A stretch of DNA of 64,000 bases from Halovenus aranensis (GTDB taxonomy: Archaea > Halobacteriota > Halobacteria > Halobacteriales > Haloarculaceae). Each line of letters starts with the position of its first letter. Positions within the stretch are counted from its first letter, which is position 1. The position numbers were made by a program, and so were the translations under genes. The stretch is from NCBI RefSeq assembly GCF_900100385.1, contig NZ_FNFC01000004.1:124001-188000 (forward strand). Reading direction: 5' to 3'. Positions 17,581-26,420 of the stretch are shown piece by piece. The notes under the pieces were generated by a model, which was not told the origin of the DNA, did not search any database, and worked only from the letters and a program-made list of their open reading frames with translations.

Positions 17581-18524
17581 GCGACCACCTCCGACCGGGC
17601 GACGACGACCGCGAGTACGACAGCCAACAGCCCGGCAATTGCGACGATTCGGACACAGGCGTCTGCACGGTCGACGGTTGGGTAACTGGCGATCTCATTC
17701 AGCGTGTACGCACCGGGCTTCGAGAGTTTGACACTCGCTGCTGCCGCGAGTGTCGCCATTGGCCACCCTGAGTTAGGGGAGGCAGGCCTGTCTGCCCAGG
17801 GCCGTCCGCGCCGGATTGCGCCTGGGTCCCAGGCCGCCACTGCGAGCAGGAGTGCACTGACCCGGGCCGGGAGCCACATCGCCATGTCGTCGAGTCGTGC
17901 GGCCGCCGTGCCGACCGACTTCGATCGATAGCCGAGCATCGAGTCCATCGTGTTAACTGCCTTCAGTGTCGCCGCCGCGCCGACGCCAGCGGCGAGGGAG
18001 AGCTGTGCGCCGACGGCAAACGCGAGTACCGGCCCAACGAGTCCGTCGGCCAGGTTCTCGGCCGCGCTCTCGACGGCCCCACTACGAAGCTGTGCCGGTG
18101 ACAGCGACCCGGCGTCTCTGCCGACGAGAGCTTTGACTCTGCTCCTCGCAGTATCGGGGTCGGACGCTGTAAGCGTGATTACTTCTCGGGCCGTGTCGAG
18201 CAACATCCGGTAGCTGAACGTGCTGAACAAGGCGAGAGCGGCGACAGCGACACCCACAATTGTCCCAAGTCGAAGGGCAAGGGCCGTCACGGCCCAGAGC
18301 GCTCCGCCAGCCGCGAGCGGCAGGGCCACTGCGAGTCCGAGGCCGACGGCTCGAGGGTGTCGCCACTCGCTGTCGAATGCGCCCACGACCCGTCCGAACC
18401 AGACGACCGGGTGGACCCGCTGTGGGAACTCCGACACTGTCACATCGAGGGCGAACGCGAGTGCCAGCACCACCGTCGAGAGTTCGACGGCCCCGGGTAT
18501 TCGTATCAGACTGTCGACAACCAT
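17577..18524 (-). CDS. cbiB: Adenosylcobinamide-phosphate synthase CbiB
   Basis: Membrane enzyme of 315 residues that links aminopropanol phosphate from CobD to adenosylcobyric acid. Family signatures are PQRVHPVVWFGRVVGA, SRVKALVGRD, ESAAENLADGLVGP, and AVNTMDSMLGYRS. There are about five hydrophobic segments. It starts MVVDSLIRIPGAVELS; the codon at 18524 follows the HAD stop by 6 bases. It belongs to the cobalamin operon. Confidence 0.94.
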   Translation of the reverse strand: MVVDSLIRIPGAVELSTVVLALAFALDVTVSEFPQRVHPVVWFGRVVGAFDSEWRHPRAVGLGLAVALPLAAGGALWAVTALALRLGTIVGVAVAALALFSTFSYRMLLDTAREVITLTASDPDTARSRVKALVGRDAGSLSPAQLRSGAVESAAENLADGLVGPVLAFAVGAQLSLAAGVGAAATLKAVNTMDSMLGYRSKSVGTAAARLDDMAMWLPARVSALLLAVAAWDPGAIRRGRPWADRPASPNSGWPMATLAAAASVKLSKPGAYTLNEIASYPTVDRADACVRIVAIAGLLAVVLAVVVARSEVVA

Positions 18525-18530
18525 CGCTCG

Positions 18531-19187
18531 TTACGTGTCGTTTGGTCGGCCATCGCTTATAAACGCTGGTAGCGAACTCAGCGGAAGGTCATCGAGGAGC
18601 ACCGCAGTCGCGCCGGCCGACTCCGCGCCGCCGTCGGTCTCGGGGTCGTCACCGACATGCACCAGTGCCGACGGCGATACACCCAGCCGGTTGGCGACGG
18701 TCTCGAAGGCGCGTTCGTCCGGTTTCCGCCAGCCACAACCGACGCTAGTCACCACTGCATCGAACCAGCTGTCATCGAGTGCTGACTCCGATAGGGCGTG
18801 CTCGACGAGCCCCGGGACACTGCAGTTCGAGAGGATGCCGACCGGTCCTTGGCCGCCGAGGGTACGTACCACGTCGACGGCACTCGCCCGGGTCGTTACG
18901 TCGGTCTCGAACGCGGCGCGGACAGCATCGTCGACGATGCCCGTCTGTGCTGGTGGGGCCTCGATACCGCTATCAGCGAGGGCTGCCCGGACGTGGGCCG
19001 ACAGTGAAATCTCGGTGCCGGGTGGGGAGTCGACCTGTGGCTCGCGATAGCGCTGTTGCCAGTCGTCGGGCACGTCTATGCCCCGTGCCGCAAGCTCGTC
19101 GGCGACCAGCGTCGCTGGCTCTCCCGGCGTTTCGACGGTCACGAGCGTCCCGAAGAGGTCGAAACTGACGGCTCCGTCCTGACTCAC
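18531..19187 (-). CDS. HAD hydrolase inside the cobalamin operon
   Basis: Predicted phosphatase of 218 residues with intact HAD motifs: SFDLFGTLV (nucleophile Asp), [17 protein letters not shown] (Lys) and [13 protein letters not shown]. Its start overlaps the cbiP stop by 4 bases and its stop lies 6 bases before cbiB, so it is co-translated with late cobalamin genes. The operon encodes all late steps except removal of the 5'-phosphate from alpha-ribazole phosphate or cobalamin phosphate, done by CobC in bacteria and CobZ in Methanosarcina. The best inference is that this HAD protein fills that role; an unrelated housekeeping activity is possible. Confidence 0.85.
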   Translation of the reverse strand: MSQDGAVSFDLFGTLVTVETPGEPATLVADELAARGIDVPDDWQQRYREPQVDSPPGTEISLSAHVRAALADSGIEAPPAQTGIVDDAVRAAFETDVTTRASAVDVVRTLGGQGPVGILSNCSVPGLVEHALSESALDDSWFDAVVTSVGCGWRKPDERAFETVANRLGVSPSALVHVGDDPETDGGAESAGATAVLLDDLPLSSLPAFISDGRPNDT

Positions 19188-20689
19188 GCGTCACTCACCG
19201 GTTGTGTGTAACCGAGTTCCGTTGCGAGCCAGTCATCGTCGATGCGAGCGACAAGTGTGGCGGCTGCGTCGTAGGGAGACGTATCCTGTGTTGTCTCGGT
19301 CGGTCGCTGTTTTCCTGCATGCTCGAACACCACGTCGAGGAACGCGTCGCGGACGGTATGGTTCTCGAACAGGCCGTGGAGGTACGTGCCCAGCACCGAC
19401 TCGGTTGCCGTACTCCCCTCGTCGAGTGGCTCGGCAGCTCCACTCAGGCGTCTGGTTCGACCCATATGTATCTCGTAGCCCGTTGCCGTCCCGGTCGCGC
19501 CCGCAATCGGACCAGTCCCGTCGACCGACACTGTTGTTTGCTTTACTTGCTTGTCAGCCTCGAATCTGGTCTCGACGGGCAAAAGCCCCAGCCCACTGAC
19601 CCGCTCGTGTGCCGCCGTCGACTCCACGGACGCGTTGGTAATCGCCTGCCCGAGCATCTGATACCCGCCACAGATGCCCACAATCGGTCCCCCGAAGGCA
19701 GTCAGGTGTTCGTCGAAACCCGCCTCGCGAAGCGCCAGCAGGTCGTCGACGGTGTTTTTCGTCCCTGGAACGACCACGGCGTCTACCGCGAGACCGTCCG
19801 CTTCGAGCGGGAGGTAGGCGACCCTGACACCTGGCGTGTCACGGAGCGGTTCCATGTCGGTGAAATTCGAGATATGCGGGAGCCGGGGGACGCCGATGGT
19901 GACTGTTTGCCCTGGCGGGTACTCGTCGTCGCCCTGCACTGCTCGCGTATCGGTCGCTGGCAGGTCGACGCTGTCCTCGGCGGGCAGTCCGGGGTCCTCG
20001 TATGGAAGGATGCCGACGACCGGGATATCCGTCAGCGATTCGAGTTCCGTGACGCCGGCATCAAGCAGGCTCGGGTCGCCCCTGAATTTCGTGATGACTG
20101 TTCCGCTGACGCGCTCGCGCAGGTCCGCGGGCATGAGTTCGATTGTGCCGTAGAGACTGGCAAAGACGCCGCCCCGTTCGATATCGCCGAGCAACAGAAC
20201 GGTAGCGTCGGCGAAACGAGCCGTTTCGACGTTCGCCAGGTCCCGTTCGTGGAGGTTTATTTCGGCGATGCTGCCAGCCCCTTCTGCGACGATGACATCG
20301 TGGGCCGCTGCGAGGCGGGCGTGGGCGTCGGCGGCGGCCTCACGGGCCCGCTCCCAGTGGTCCTCGTAGTACGACCCCGTGTCGTAGTGGCCGACAGCCT
20401 CGCCGTCGATGACGAGTTGACTCTCGGTGTCACCGCGAGGTTTCAACAGCACCGGATTCAGGTCGGTCGTCGGATTGATGCCGGCCGCTCGGGCCTGGAC
20501 GTACTGTGAGACACCGATTTCGCCCCAGCCGTCGTCGGCGACCACTGCTCGTGCGTTGTTGCTCATGTTCTGTGCCTTGAACGGCGCAACGTCGACGCCG
20601 GCGTCGGCGAGAAGCCTGCAGAGTCCGGCGACGACAGTGCTTTTGCCGACGTGGCTCGCTGTCCCGGCGACGAGCAGTGTGTCTGTCAT
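19184..20689 (-). CDS. cbiP: Adenosylcobyric acid synthase CbiP/CobQ
   Basis: Amidates four side chains of adenosylcobyrinate diamide using glutamine and ATP. The 501 residues comprise an N-terminal dethiobiotin-synthetase-like ATPase domain ([32 protein letters not shown]) and a C-terminal triad glutaminase domain with [10 protein letters not shown] carrying the nucleophile Cys and a late [10 protein letters not shown] His region. Length and order match the family. The gene lies 7 bases downstream of cobA. Confidence 0.96.
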   Translation of the reverse strand: MTDTLLVAGTASHVGKSTVVAGLCRLLADAGVDVAPFKAQNMSNNARAVVADDGWGEIGVSQYVQARAAGINPTTDLNPVLLKPRGDTESQLVIDGEAVGHYDTGSYYEDHWERAREAAADAHARLAAAHDVIVAEGAGSIAEINLHERDLANVETARFADATVLLLGDIERGGVFASLYGTIELMPADLRERVSGTVITKFRGDPSLLDAGVTELESLTDIPVVGILPYEDPGLPAEDSVDLPATDTRAVQGDDEYPPGQTVTIGVPRLPHISNFTDMEPLRDTPGVRVAYLPLEADGLAVDAVVVPGTKNTVDDLLALREAGFDEHLTAFGGPIVGICGGYQMLGQAITNASVESTAAHERVSGLGLLPVETRFEADKQVKQTTVSVDGTGPIAGATGTATGYEIHMGRTRRLSGAAEPLDEGSTATESVLGTYLHGLFENHTVRDAFLDVVFEHAGKQRPTETTQDTSPYDAAATLVARIDDDWLATELGYTQPVSDA

Positions 20690-20696
20690 CTGCGCT

Positions 20697-21389
20697 TCAG
20701 AACTCCGTTCCCTTCCTGGCTCGATGCCCCGAGGAGAACGGATGCTGCTCTTTGCTTACTTCCGTGACGAGGTCTGCGTGGTCGTAGAGATAGTCGGGCT
20801 TCTCGTGGCTCCCAGTGAGCACGAGTTCGAGGTTCGACGGTTTCTCCTCGACGAGGTCGAGGACGCTATCGGGGCTGATGAGCCCACGGTTGGCTGCGTA
20901 CAGTATCTCGTCGAGAATCAGCATGTGAACGCCGTCCTCGGGGTCACCATCCAGCGTGAGTGGCTCGTCAAGGTCGGCGTCCCCCGCTGCCTCGACCAGT
21001 TCGCGGGCGCGTTCGAGTCCCTGCTGTGCCTCGCGCTCGTGGTCGTCGTCACTGGAGTTGTCGAGGCGCCCGTGCCAGCCGTAGTGACCCGCGTTTTCGT
21101 ACGAGATAGCCGGCATCGCCGCGATAGCGTTGTACTCCCCTCGCACGTCTTCGACGCTCCCGGTCCCGCCTTTCATGAACTGTAGAACGTGGACGCGGTA
21201 GCCGTGTCCGGCGGCCCGGAACCCCATCCCCAGCGCGGCCGTCGTCTTCCCTTTGCCGTCGCCCCACCAGGCCTGGACGAGGCCGAATGACTCCGGTTCG
21301 CCCGGTCGAATCTCACGGTCGTCGAGTGGTGCCTGTCCTGGTTGTTCGCCCTGTGCGTGTGTGCTCTCGGCGTCTGTCTGTTCAGTCAT
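20697..21389 (-). CDS. cobA: Cob(I)alamin adenosyltransferase CobA
   Basis: Attaches the 5'-deoxyadenosyl group to Co(I) of corrinoids. The CobA/BtuR-type enzyme (230 residues) has the P-loop [12 protein letters not shown], the [11 protein letters not shown] segment and the [15 protein letters not shown] segment. About 35 N-terminal residues ([13 protein letters not shown]...) are an acidic, low-complexity haloarchaeal extension. It overlaps the end of cbiE by 8 bases. Confidence 0.95.
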   Translation of the reverse strand: MTEQTDAESTHAQGEQPGQAPLDDREIRPGEPESFGLVQAWWGDGKGKTTAALGMGFRAAGHGYRVHVLQFMKGGTGSVEDVRGEYNAIAAMPAISYENAGHYGWHGRLDNSSDDDHEREAQQGLERARELVEAAGDADLDEPLTLDGDPEDGVHMLILDEILYAANRGLISPDSVLDLVEEKPSNLELVLTGSHEKPDYLYDHADLVTEVSKEQHPFSSGHRARKGTEF

Positions 21390-22125
21390 CGGTATCAGTT
21401 GCTCGTACTGTCAGTATCGTCCGGTCAGAGTATCGGTCTTGTGCTGTCGCTTCCACTGCCGCAAGCTCGCCCAGCGTCGTTCGCTCGATGGACTCGTCGG
21501 GGAGCGTCAACTCCTCTAAGACAAGCGCAGGTGTTTCGGAATCTACACCGCGCTCGAGTATCGCTCGTGCGATGTCCGGTGGCATCCAGTCGTATGGCCT
21601 GACGATGACGACGAGATGCCGACCCCGGGCGAGGCTGTCGGCGAGTCGGTCGAACTCGCCTGCCAGGTCGCCGCGGCGGTGCAGGCTGGCAAACGTCGCG
21701 TGTTCGAACGGAATCCGCGACCGAGAGGCGGCAATCTGCACCGACGAGATGCCGGGAACGACCCGGACCGGTCGGTCAACCGCGCGCTCGACCCGGCCGA
21801 GAAACTGGTATCCCGAGATGTTGGGGTCGCCCCAGAGCACCGCGACGCCGCGCTTGCCGCTGGCAATCCGCTCGCCGAACTCCGCCAGACGTGCCGTCTG
21901 GTTGTCGTACGAACAGCGGAGTATCTCTGGGTCGCCGATGTCGGTGATTCTGTCGACCACCGTGTCGAACCCGACGACGATGTCGGCGTCGGATAGCAGG
22001 TGGTGTGCCCGCTGCGTGAGAAACGCCTCGTCTCCGGGGCCGACACCGACCGCATACACCGGCTCTGTCTGCTGGTCCCGTTCTGGACTGCTGGCCGCGT
22101 GCCGGGCGGGATTATCTGGTGTCAT
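21382..22125 (-). CDS. cbiE: Cobalt-precorrin-7 C5-methyltransferase CbiE
   Basis: SAM-dependent tetrapyrrole methylase of 247 residues. The start VYAVGVGPGDEAFLTQRA and the region RVVPGISSVQIAASR are the family's SAM-binding motifs. The sequence best fits CbiE (C5 methylation before CbiT). I start it at the ATG 22125, which has GGAGGT 11 bases upstream; an in-frame TTG further out is less convincing. It is the first gene of the cobalamin operon, and the only corrin-ring-synthesis gene here, so the rest of the ring pathway must lie elsewhere. It shares a divergent AT-rich promoter with btuF. Confidence 0.85.
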   Translation of the reverse strand: MTPDNPARHAASSPERDQQTEPVYAVGVGPGDEAFLTQRAHHLLSDADIVVGFDTVVDRITDIGDPEILRCSYDNQTARLAEFGERIASGKRGVAVLWGDPNISGYQFLGRVERAVDRPVRVVPGISSVQIAASRSRIPFEHATFASLHRRGDLAGEFDRLADSLARGRHLVVIVRPYDWMPPDIARAILERGVDSETPALVLEELTLPDESIERTTLGELAAVEATAQDRYSDRTILTVRATDTDD

Positions 22126-22227
22126 TCCGTACCAATACCTCCTCGACCCGCTCGTGGCGGCAGTCGCATTGGACAAAATTCACTTGTTATAATTAAATAT
22201 TTATTGTTTTGTTCGCAACCGGGTGAC
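22126..22227. promoter_or_regulatory. Divergent AT-rich promoter of the cobalamin operon and btuF
   Basis: Positions 22174-22212 are almost pure AT in an otherwise GC-rich window. They hold TTATAATTA, a palindrome AAATATTT at 22195-22202, and outer arms ACAAAA (22173-22178) and TTTTGT (22207-22212) that are inverted copies. TATA-like boxes face both ways: about 25 bases before the btuF GTG at 22228, and about 60 bases before the cbiE ATG. The symmetry suggests an operator for a shared regulator. No cobalamin riboswitch was recognised. Confidence 0.55.
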
Positions 22228-23415
22228 GTGCAACGCACAATCAGTGCCATCGTGACAATGCTGTTGGTCGTGGGAGCGGCCAGCGGCATGGTAGTGACAG
22301 ACGGTATCGTTGGCGAAACAACGGCACAAGACTCAGACGAGTGTACGTTCCCCGTCTCGGCGACGGATGCGACGGGAACCGAGGTGACCGTCGACGAAGA
22401 GCCAGAGTCGGTCGTCACGCTCAATCCGAGCGCGGCACAGACGCTGTGGGAAATTGGGGCAAAGGACAAAGTCACTGGTGTGACCAAACACGCCTCGAAC
22501 CTGGAGGGAGCCAGTGAGCGAACGAACATCTCGACGGCCGGGCAAACGATTACCCACGAGGTTGTCGTCGACCTCGAGCCCGACCTCGTTCTCGCTCCGC
22601 TGTCGGCAGTGACGACCGAGGAAGATGTCGAGACGCTTCGCGACGCCGGCCTGACGGTGTTCGCCTATCCGACCGCCGAGTCCATCGACGAGGTCAGACA
22701 GCGCACGCTCCAGACCGGCGAGTTCGTCGGCGAGTGCGAGGGTGCCACCGAGACTGTCGAGTGGATGGACGAGAAGCTCTCGGTGGTCGAAGATGCCGTC
22801 GACGAGCAGGAAAAGCCAAAGGTCCTGTACACCTTCTTCGGCTACACCTCCGGTACTAACACGTTCATTCACGAAATACTCGAAACCGCCGGCGGCGTGA
22901 ACATCGCCGCAGAGGCAGGCATCGAGGGGTACCAGCAGATTAATCAGGAAGTTGTCGTCACCGAGGACCCCGAGTGGATTGTCCTCAACTCGGATTCAAC
23001 AGAGGTGCCCGACGGCAACGGCTTCCAGGAGACGACCGCGGTCAAACAGAACCAGACTGTAGTCATCGACACAAACCGGCTGAACAGACCCGCACCGCGA
23101 ATCGTCTACGCGGTGACAGAGCTGGCAGAGACATTCCACCCTGACGCCTACGAGGAGGCCGTCAAAGCTGCACAGTCGACACCGACGCCGACACCGACAG
23201 AGTCACCGACTGAGACAGAGCCGACACCAACCGAAACGGAGCCGACTGCGACGGCAACCCAGACGCCTGCGGCTACGGAGACACCGACGGCAACCCAGAC
23301 CCCGGAGAACTCCGACGGCGACGGCGCAGGGTTCGGGGTTCTCGCCGTGGTGGGTTCCGTCGTGCTCGTGAACGCCCTCGTGCTCGGCGCTCGCCGCCGA
23401 AACGACGGTCACTGA
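22228..23415 (+). CDS. btuF: Exported corrinoid-binding protein, BtuF type, surface-anchored
   Basis: Periplasmic-binding-fold protein of 395 residues, probably the vitamin B12/corrinoid receptor. From the GTG start (VQRTISAIVTMLLVVGAASG) it has a Sec signal peptide. The binding domain shows VVTLNPSAAQTLWEIGAKDKV-type sequence (core LNPSAAQTLWEIGA), DLEPDLVLAPL, and YTFFGYTSGTNTFIHEIL. A Thr/Pro/Glu-rich stalk (about residues 317-360) and a final hydrophobic helix GFGVLAVVGSVVLVNALVLG with GARRR resemble a PGF-CTERM surface anchor, although the tripeptide here is AGF. Permease and ATPase genes (btuC, btuD) are not adjacent. Promoter and first base are shared with the divergent cobalamin operon. 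Confidence 0.87.
   Translation: MQRTISAIVTMLLVVGAASGMVVTDGIVGETTAQDSDECTFPVSATDATGTEVTVDEEPESVVTLNPSAAQTLWEIGAKDKVTGVTKHASNLEGASERTNISTAGQTITHEVVVDLEPDLVLAPLSAVTTEEDVETLRDAGLTVFAYPTAESIDEVRQRTLQTGEFVGECEGATETVEWMDEKLSVVEDAVDEQEKPKVLYTFFGYTSGTNTFIHEILETAGGVNIAAEAGIEGYQQINQEVVVTEDPEWIVLNSDSTEVPDGNGFQETTAVKQNQTVVIDTNRLNRPAPRIVYAVTELAETFHPDAYEEAVKAAQSTPTPTPTESPTETEPTPTETEPTATATQTPAATETPTATQTPENSDGDGAGFGVLAVVGSVVLVNALVLGARRRNDGH
23177..23302 (+). repeat. Thr/Pro/Glu-coding low-complexity stalk in btuF
   Basis: Repeated ACACCGAC, ACCGAAAC and GAGACA units encode a TPTPTE-type stalk that spaces the receptor from its membrane anchor. Such stalks are commonly O-glycosylated in haloarchaeal surface proteins (inference). 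Confidence 0.65.
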
Positions 23416-24317
23416 TGCGAGTCGTCTCCACGTCACCGTCGTCGACGGAAATCCTGTACGCGCTGGGCGTCCAGCCGGTCGCGGTGTCACACGCCTGTGA
23501 CTATCCGCCAGCTGTCGAGAACCGACCGGTCATCGATGTCTCGAAAGTCGACGCAAAAGCGAGTGCAGACCGCCACGAGCAGGTCCAGGCAGCGACGGCT
23601 GACGGCCACGTCTATCGGATGGACGCCGACACCCTGGATACAGTCGAGCCAGACCTCATCGTCACCCAGGGCGTCTGTGGCGTCTGTGCTGTCGACGAGG
23701 TGCTCGTCGACGAGACAGTGGCCGAACTCGACGCAGACCCCGACGTGGTGGCCCTCCAGGCGCATACTCTCGACGACGTACTGGCGTGTATCCGTGATGT
23801 CGGAGAGGAAACAGACACCGACGACCGGGCAAGGGCGCTCGTCGAGGACTTGCGGCGCCGTATCGAGGCAGTCGAGCGCCAGCGGCCGGCAGACGACCGG
23901 CCACGGACCGCCGTGCTGGAGTGGCTGGACCCACCCAGACCGGCCGGGAGTTGGGTTCCCGATGTCGTCACAGCCGCTGGTGGCGAGTACGGCCTCGGGG
24001 AGGCCGGCGAGCGGTCGCAGGCAGTCGAGTGGGAGGCGGTCCGCGAGTACGACCCGGAGCGACTCGTCGTCGCACCCTGTGGATTCGACCTCGAACGGAC
24101 GCGCCGGCGACTCCACGAGTTGACCGACCGACCAGGCTGGGACGAGATTACCGCGGTCCAGACGGGACAGGTGTACGCACTCGACGGGAGCGCGTACCTG
24201 ACCCGGTGGACGCCCCGGATTGTCGACGCGGTCGAACACCTCGCCCGAATCTGCCATCCGGAGACGTTCGGAAGCCCTGTGGAGACGATGGGCGTCGCGA
24301 GACTACGACGCGAGTAG
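23415..24317 (+). CDS. Second BtuF-like corrinoid-binding protein without signal peptide
   Basis: Protein of 300 residues of the cobalamin-binding-protein family that lacks any signal sequence, so it is probably cytoplasmic. It begins MRVVSTSPSSTEILYALG, with the same SPS.TE.LYALG motif as BtuF, then VEPDLIVTQGVCGVCAVDE and AGGEYGLGEAG. The CGVCAV motif is characteristic of this cytosolic branch. Its ATG overlaps the btuF stop (TGATG), so the two are translationally coupled. It might hand corrinoids to CobA/CbiZ or act as a sensor or store; this is untested. Its stop lies 4 bases from the convergent hisH stop. Confidence 0.82.
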   Translation: MRVVSTSPSSTEILYALGVQPVAVSHACDYPPAVENRPVIDVSKVDAKASADRHEQVQAATADGHVYRMDADTLDTVEPDLIVTQGVCGVCAVDEVLVDETVAELDADPDVVALQAHTLDDVLACIRDVGEETDTDDRARALVEDLRRRIEAVERQRPADDRPRTAVLEWLDPPRPAGSWVPDVVTAAGGEYGLGEAGERSQAVEWEAVREYDPERLVVAPCGFDLERTRRRLHELTDRPGWDEITAVQTGQVYALDGSAYLTRWTPRIVDAVEHLARICHPETFGSPVETMGVARLRRE

Positions 24318-24321
24318 CCAC

Positions 24322-25002
24322 TCAGCGCCCGTCAGCGCACAGGTCGACGAAGTTTCGCAGAATCTGGAGGCCGGTCTCGCCCGATTTCTCGGGGTGGAAC
24401 TGAGTACCGAAGACGTTGCCCGCGTCGTTGGCGATGACACTCGGGAATTCGAGCCCGTAGTCTGTTGTTGCGACGACAGCCTGTTCGTCGTCAGGGTCGG
24501 CGTAGTAGGAGTGGACGAAGTAGGCGTACTCGTCGTCGACGTTGCCGCCCTCGTGTCGGTCTCTGTCGCCACCAGTCACCAGCCGGTGGTCTCGGGCGAC
24601 GGAGAGTCGGTTCCAGCCCATCTGTGGAACCTTGACTGTCCCGGGAAAGCGGCGGTTGGTTCCTGGAATCAAGTCGAGGCCACGCGCCTCGCCTTCGCCC
24701 GCGTGTTCGGCCTCCTCGCTCGACGTGAGCAGCATCTGCATCCCCAGACAGATGCCGAACAGCGGCGTCCCGGCCGCTGCTTCCTCGACGAGCAACTCGC
24801 GGAAGGGACCAGCGTTTTCCATCCCTTCACTGAACGCCCCGACGCCAGGCAGGACGATGCCGTCGGCGTCTGCAATCGCGTCCCGGTCGTCAGTCACGTC
24901 GACCGCTGCCCCGGCGCGTTCGAGTCCGCGGGTGACACTCCGGAGATTTCCCAGTCCGTAGTCCACGACAGCGACCTCGGCGGCAGTCTGTCTCGTGCCC
25001 AT
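24322..25002 (-). CDS. hisH: Imidazole glycerol phosphate synthase glutaminase subunit HisH
   Basis: Glutaminase that supplies ammonia to HisF in histidine synthesis. The triad is Cys85 in FGICLGMQML, and His203 and Glu205 in GTQFHPEKSGETG. Other motifs are VAVVDYGLGNLRSV and GIVLPGVGAFSEGM. I chose the ATG at 25002 (MGTRQTAAEVAVVD); 15 further in-frame codons upstream look non-native. TATA-like CATTTACAC lies about 25 bases upstream. No other his gene is near, so it is scattered from its pathway. Confidence 0.95.
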   Translation of the reverse strand: MGTRQTAAEVAVVDYGLGNLRSVTRGLERAGAAVDVTDDRDAIADADGIVLPGVGAFSEGMENAGPFRELLVEEAAAGTPLFGICLGMQMLLTSSEEAEHAGEGEARGLDLIPGTNRRFPGTVKVPQMGWNRLSVARDHRLVTGGDRDRHEGGNVDDEYAYFVHSYYADPDDEQAVVATTDYGLEFPSVIANDAGNVFGTQFHPEKSGETGLQILRNFVDLCADGR

Positions 25003-25103
25003 GGACGTTACGTGGGGTGCCCGGTGTAAATGAATTCGTTTTGGCACCGAACGTCCACGCGCTTCGATTGACTTATTCCTGCCCGGAGGCTAGTCTCGTA
25101 AGG
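25003..25103. promoter_or_regulatory. Divergent promoter region hisH / AAA ATPase
   Basis: Facing hisH there is CATTTACAC at about 25025-25033. Facing the ATPase there is a CTTATTCC box at about 25071-25078, about 30 bases before the ATG at 25104. Both distances fit short or absent leaders. Confidence 0.4.
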
Positions 25104-26420
25104 ATGACTGATTCGGACTTTGCCGTCGTCGAGTTCGTGTTGACCGCGCTCACGTACAACGAGGACGATGAACTCGACCCCGACGACCTGCCGCCCGCCT
25201 ACCGGACGCCGTTCTGGAGTGAAGGGGCAATCGAACGGCCGCTGGCGGTCACTGTAGACACAGTCGCGAAGGCAACGGGGGTTTCACATCCGTGGGAAGC
25301 TGTTTCGGGTCTGATGTTTACCGACTACGACGACTTCACCGGGGAAATCCAGTTCACCGACCGGTCGATGGCCGACGACTGGTATCTCGACCGCGTCAGG
25401 GACGACGACCTCGAAGAGAACCCCGTGCTCACAGCAGCCTACGAGGGCGACCGAGACGTGAGCTACACCCGGGCGAGAGAAAACAACCGCCCGGCGAGAG
25501 CCGACCGGGCGTTTATCGACGCGCTGCTGGAGGAGTACTTCGACGACGACGAGGAAGACGAGATGCTCGACCTCGTCGACGTTCGCGCGCCCGAAGAAAT
25601 CGAGATGACACTCGACGACATCGTCCTGACGGGCGAGCAGGAGGGCGAAATCCAGAAAATCGTCAAGGCAATCGAACACCGCGAGTACCTCGCGAACATC
25701 GGGCTCCGCGAAATCGGGAAGCTGCTGTTTGTCGGGCCGCCAGGAACTGGGAAGACCTCTGTCGCACGTGCGCTCGCGAGCAAGCTCGGCCTCCCGTCGG
25801 TCGAGGTGAAGCTGTCGATGATTACGAGCCAGTACCTCGGCGAGACGGCCAAAAACGTCGAGAAGACCTTCGAGGTGGCCAAGCGGCTCTCTCCGTGTAT
25901 CCTCTTTATCGACGAATTCGACTTTGTGGCCAAGACCCGCGCAAGCGACGAACACGCCGCAATCAAGCGCGCTGTCAACACGCTGCTCAAGAGCATCGAC
26001 GAAGTGTCGCTCATCCGTGACGAGGTGTTGCTCATCGGGGCGACCAACCACCCCGACCAGCTCGACGCAGCGGCCTGGCGGCGCTTCGACGAGATCGTAA
26101 ACTTCCCCAAGCCCGACGCACCGATGCGCGCCGACATCCTCGAAATCGTCACCCGTGACATGGAGATTGTCGACTTCGAGCCCGAAGAACTCGCGGAGTT
26201 GACCGAAGGACTGACCGGTAGCGACCTCCGTCTGGTGCTCCGGGAAGCGGTGCTCGAAGCGCTCACCGAGGAGCGGACCACACTCACACAACAGGACCTC
26301 GTCGACGCTGTCGCTGACTTCGAGGAGCGAGACACGCTCAAGAACCTGGACATGATAGAGGGAGACCACGATGCGCTCGTTGCCGGTGGGAGCTTCGATA
26401 ACGACGGGCACGACCACTGA
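25104..26420 (+). CDS. AAA-family ATPase with haloarchaeal N-domain
   Basis: Protein of 438 residues with a single AAA module. Residues about 1-190 are an acidic N-domain without recognised homology (begins MTDSDFAVVEFVLTALTYN). The ATPase core has Walker A GPPGTGKTS (about residue 211), the pore-loop-type segment SQYLGETAKNVEK, Walker B CILFIDEFD, sensor 1 LIGATNHPDQL and an arginine-finger region AAWRRFDEIV. The C-terminus ends in a His/Asp-rich tail. It most resembles single-ring CDC48/FtsH-like AAA proteins of haloarchaea whose substrates are unknown. I start at 25104 because the frame upstream is not protein-like. Confidence 0.85.
   Translation: MTDSDFAVVEFVLTALTYNEDDELDPDDLPPAYRTPFWSEGAIERPLAVTVDTVAKATGVSHPWEAVSGLMFTDYDDFTGEIQFTDRSMADDWYLDRVRDDDLEENPVLTAAYEGDRDVSYTRARENNRPARADRAFIDALLEEYFDDDEEDEMLDLVDVRAPEEIEMTLDDIVLTGEQEGEIQKIVKAIEHREYLANIGLREIGKLLFVGPPGTGKTSVARALASKLGLPSVEVKLSMITSQYLGETAKNVEKTFEVAKRLSPCILFIDEFDFVAKTRASDEHAAIKRAVNTLLKSIDEVSLIRDEVLLIGATNHPDQLDAAAWRRFDEIVNFPKPDAPMRADILEIVTRDMEIVDFEPEELAELTEGLTGSDLRLVLREAVLEALTEERTTLTQQDLVDAVADFEERDTLKNLDMIEGDHDALVAGGSFDNDGHDH

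Noticed and set aside
19202-20509. 435-codon plus-strand frame inside cbiP
   Set aside because: It is a shadow of cbiP, which has its P-loop and glutaminase motifs intact on the other strand.
22126-22227. Possible cobalamin riboswitch upstream of cbiE or btuF
   Set aside because: The region is short and AT-rich and has no B12-box-like conserved core; a protein operator is more likely.
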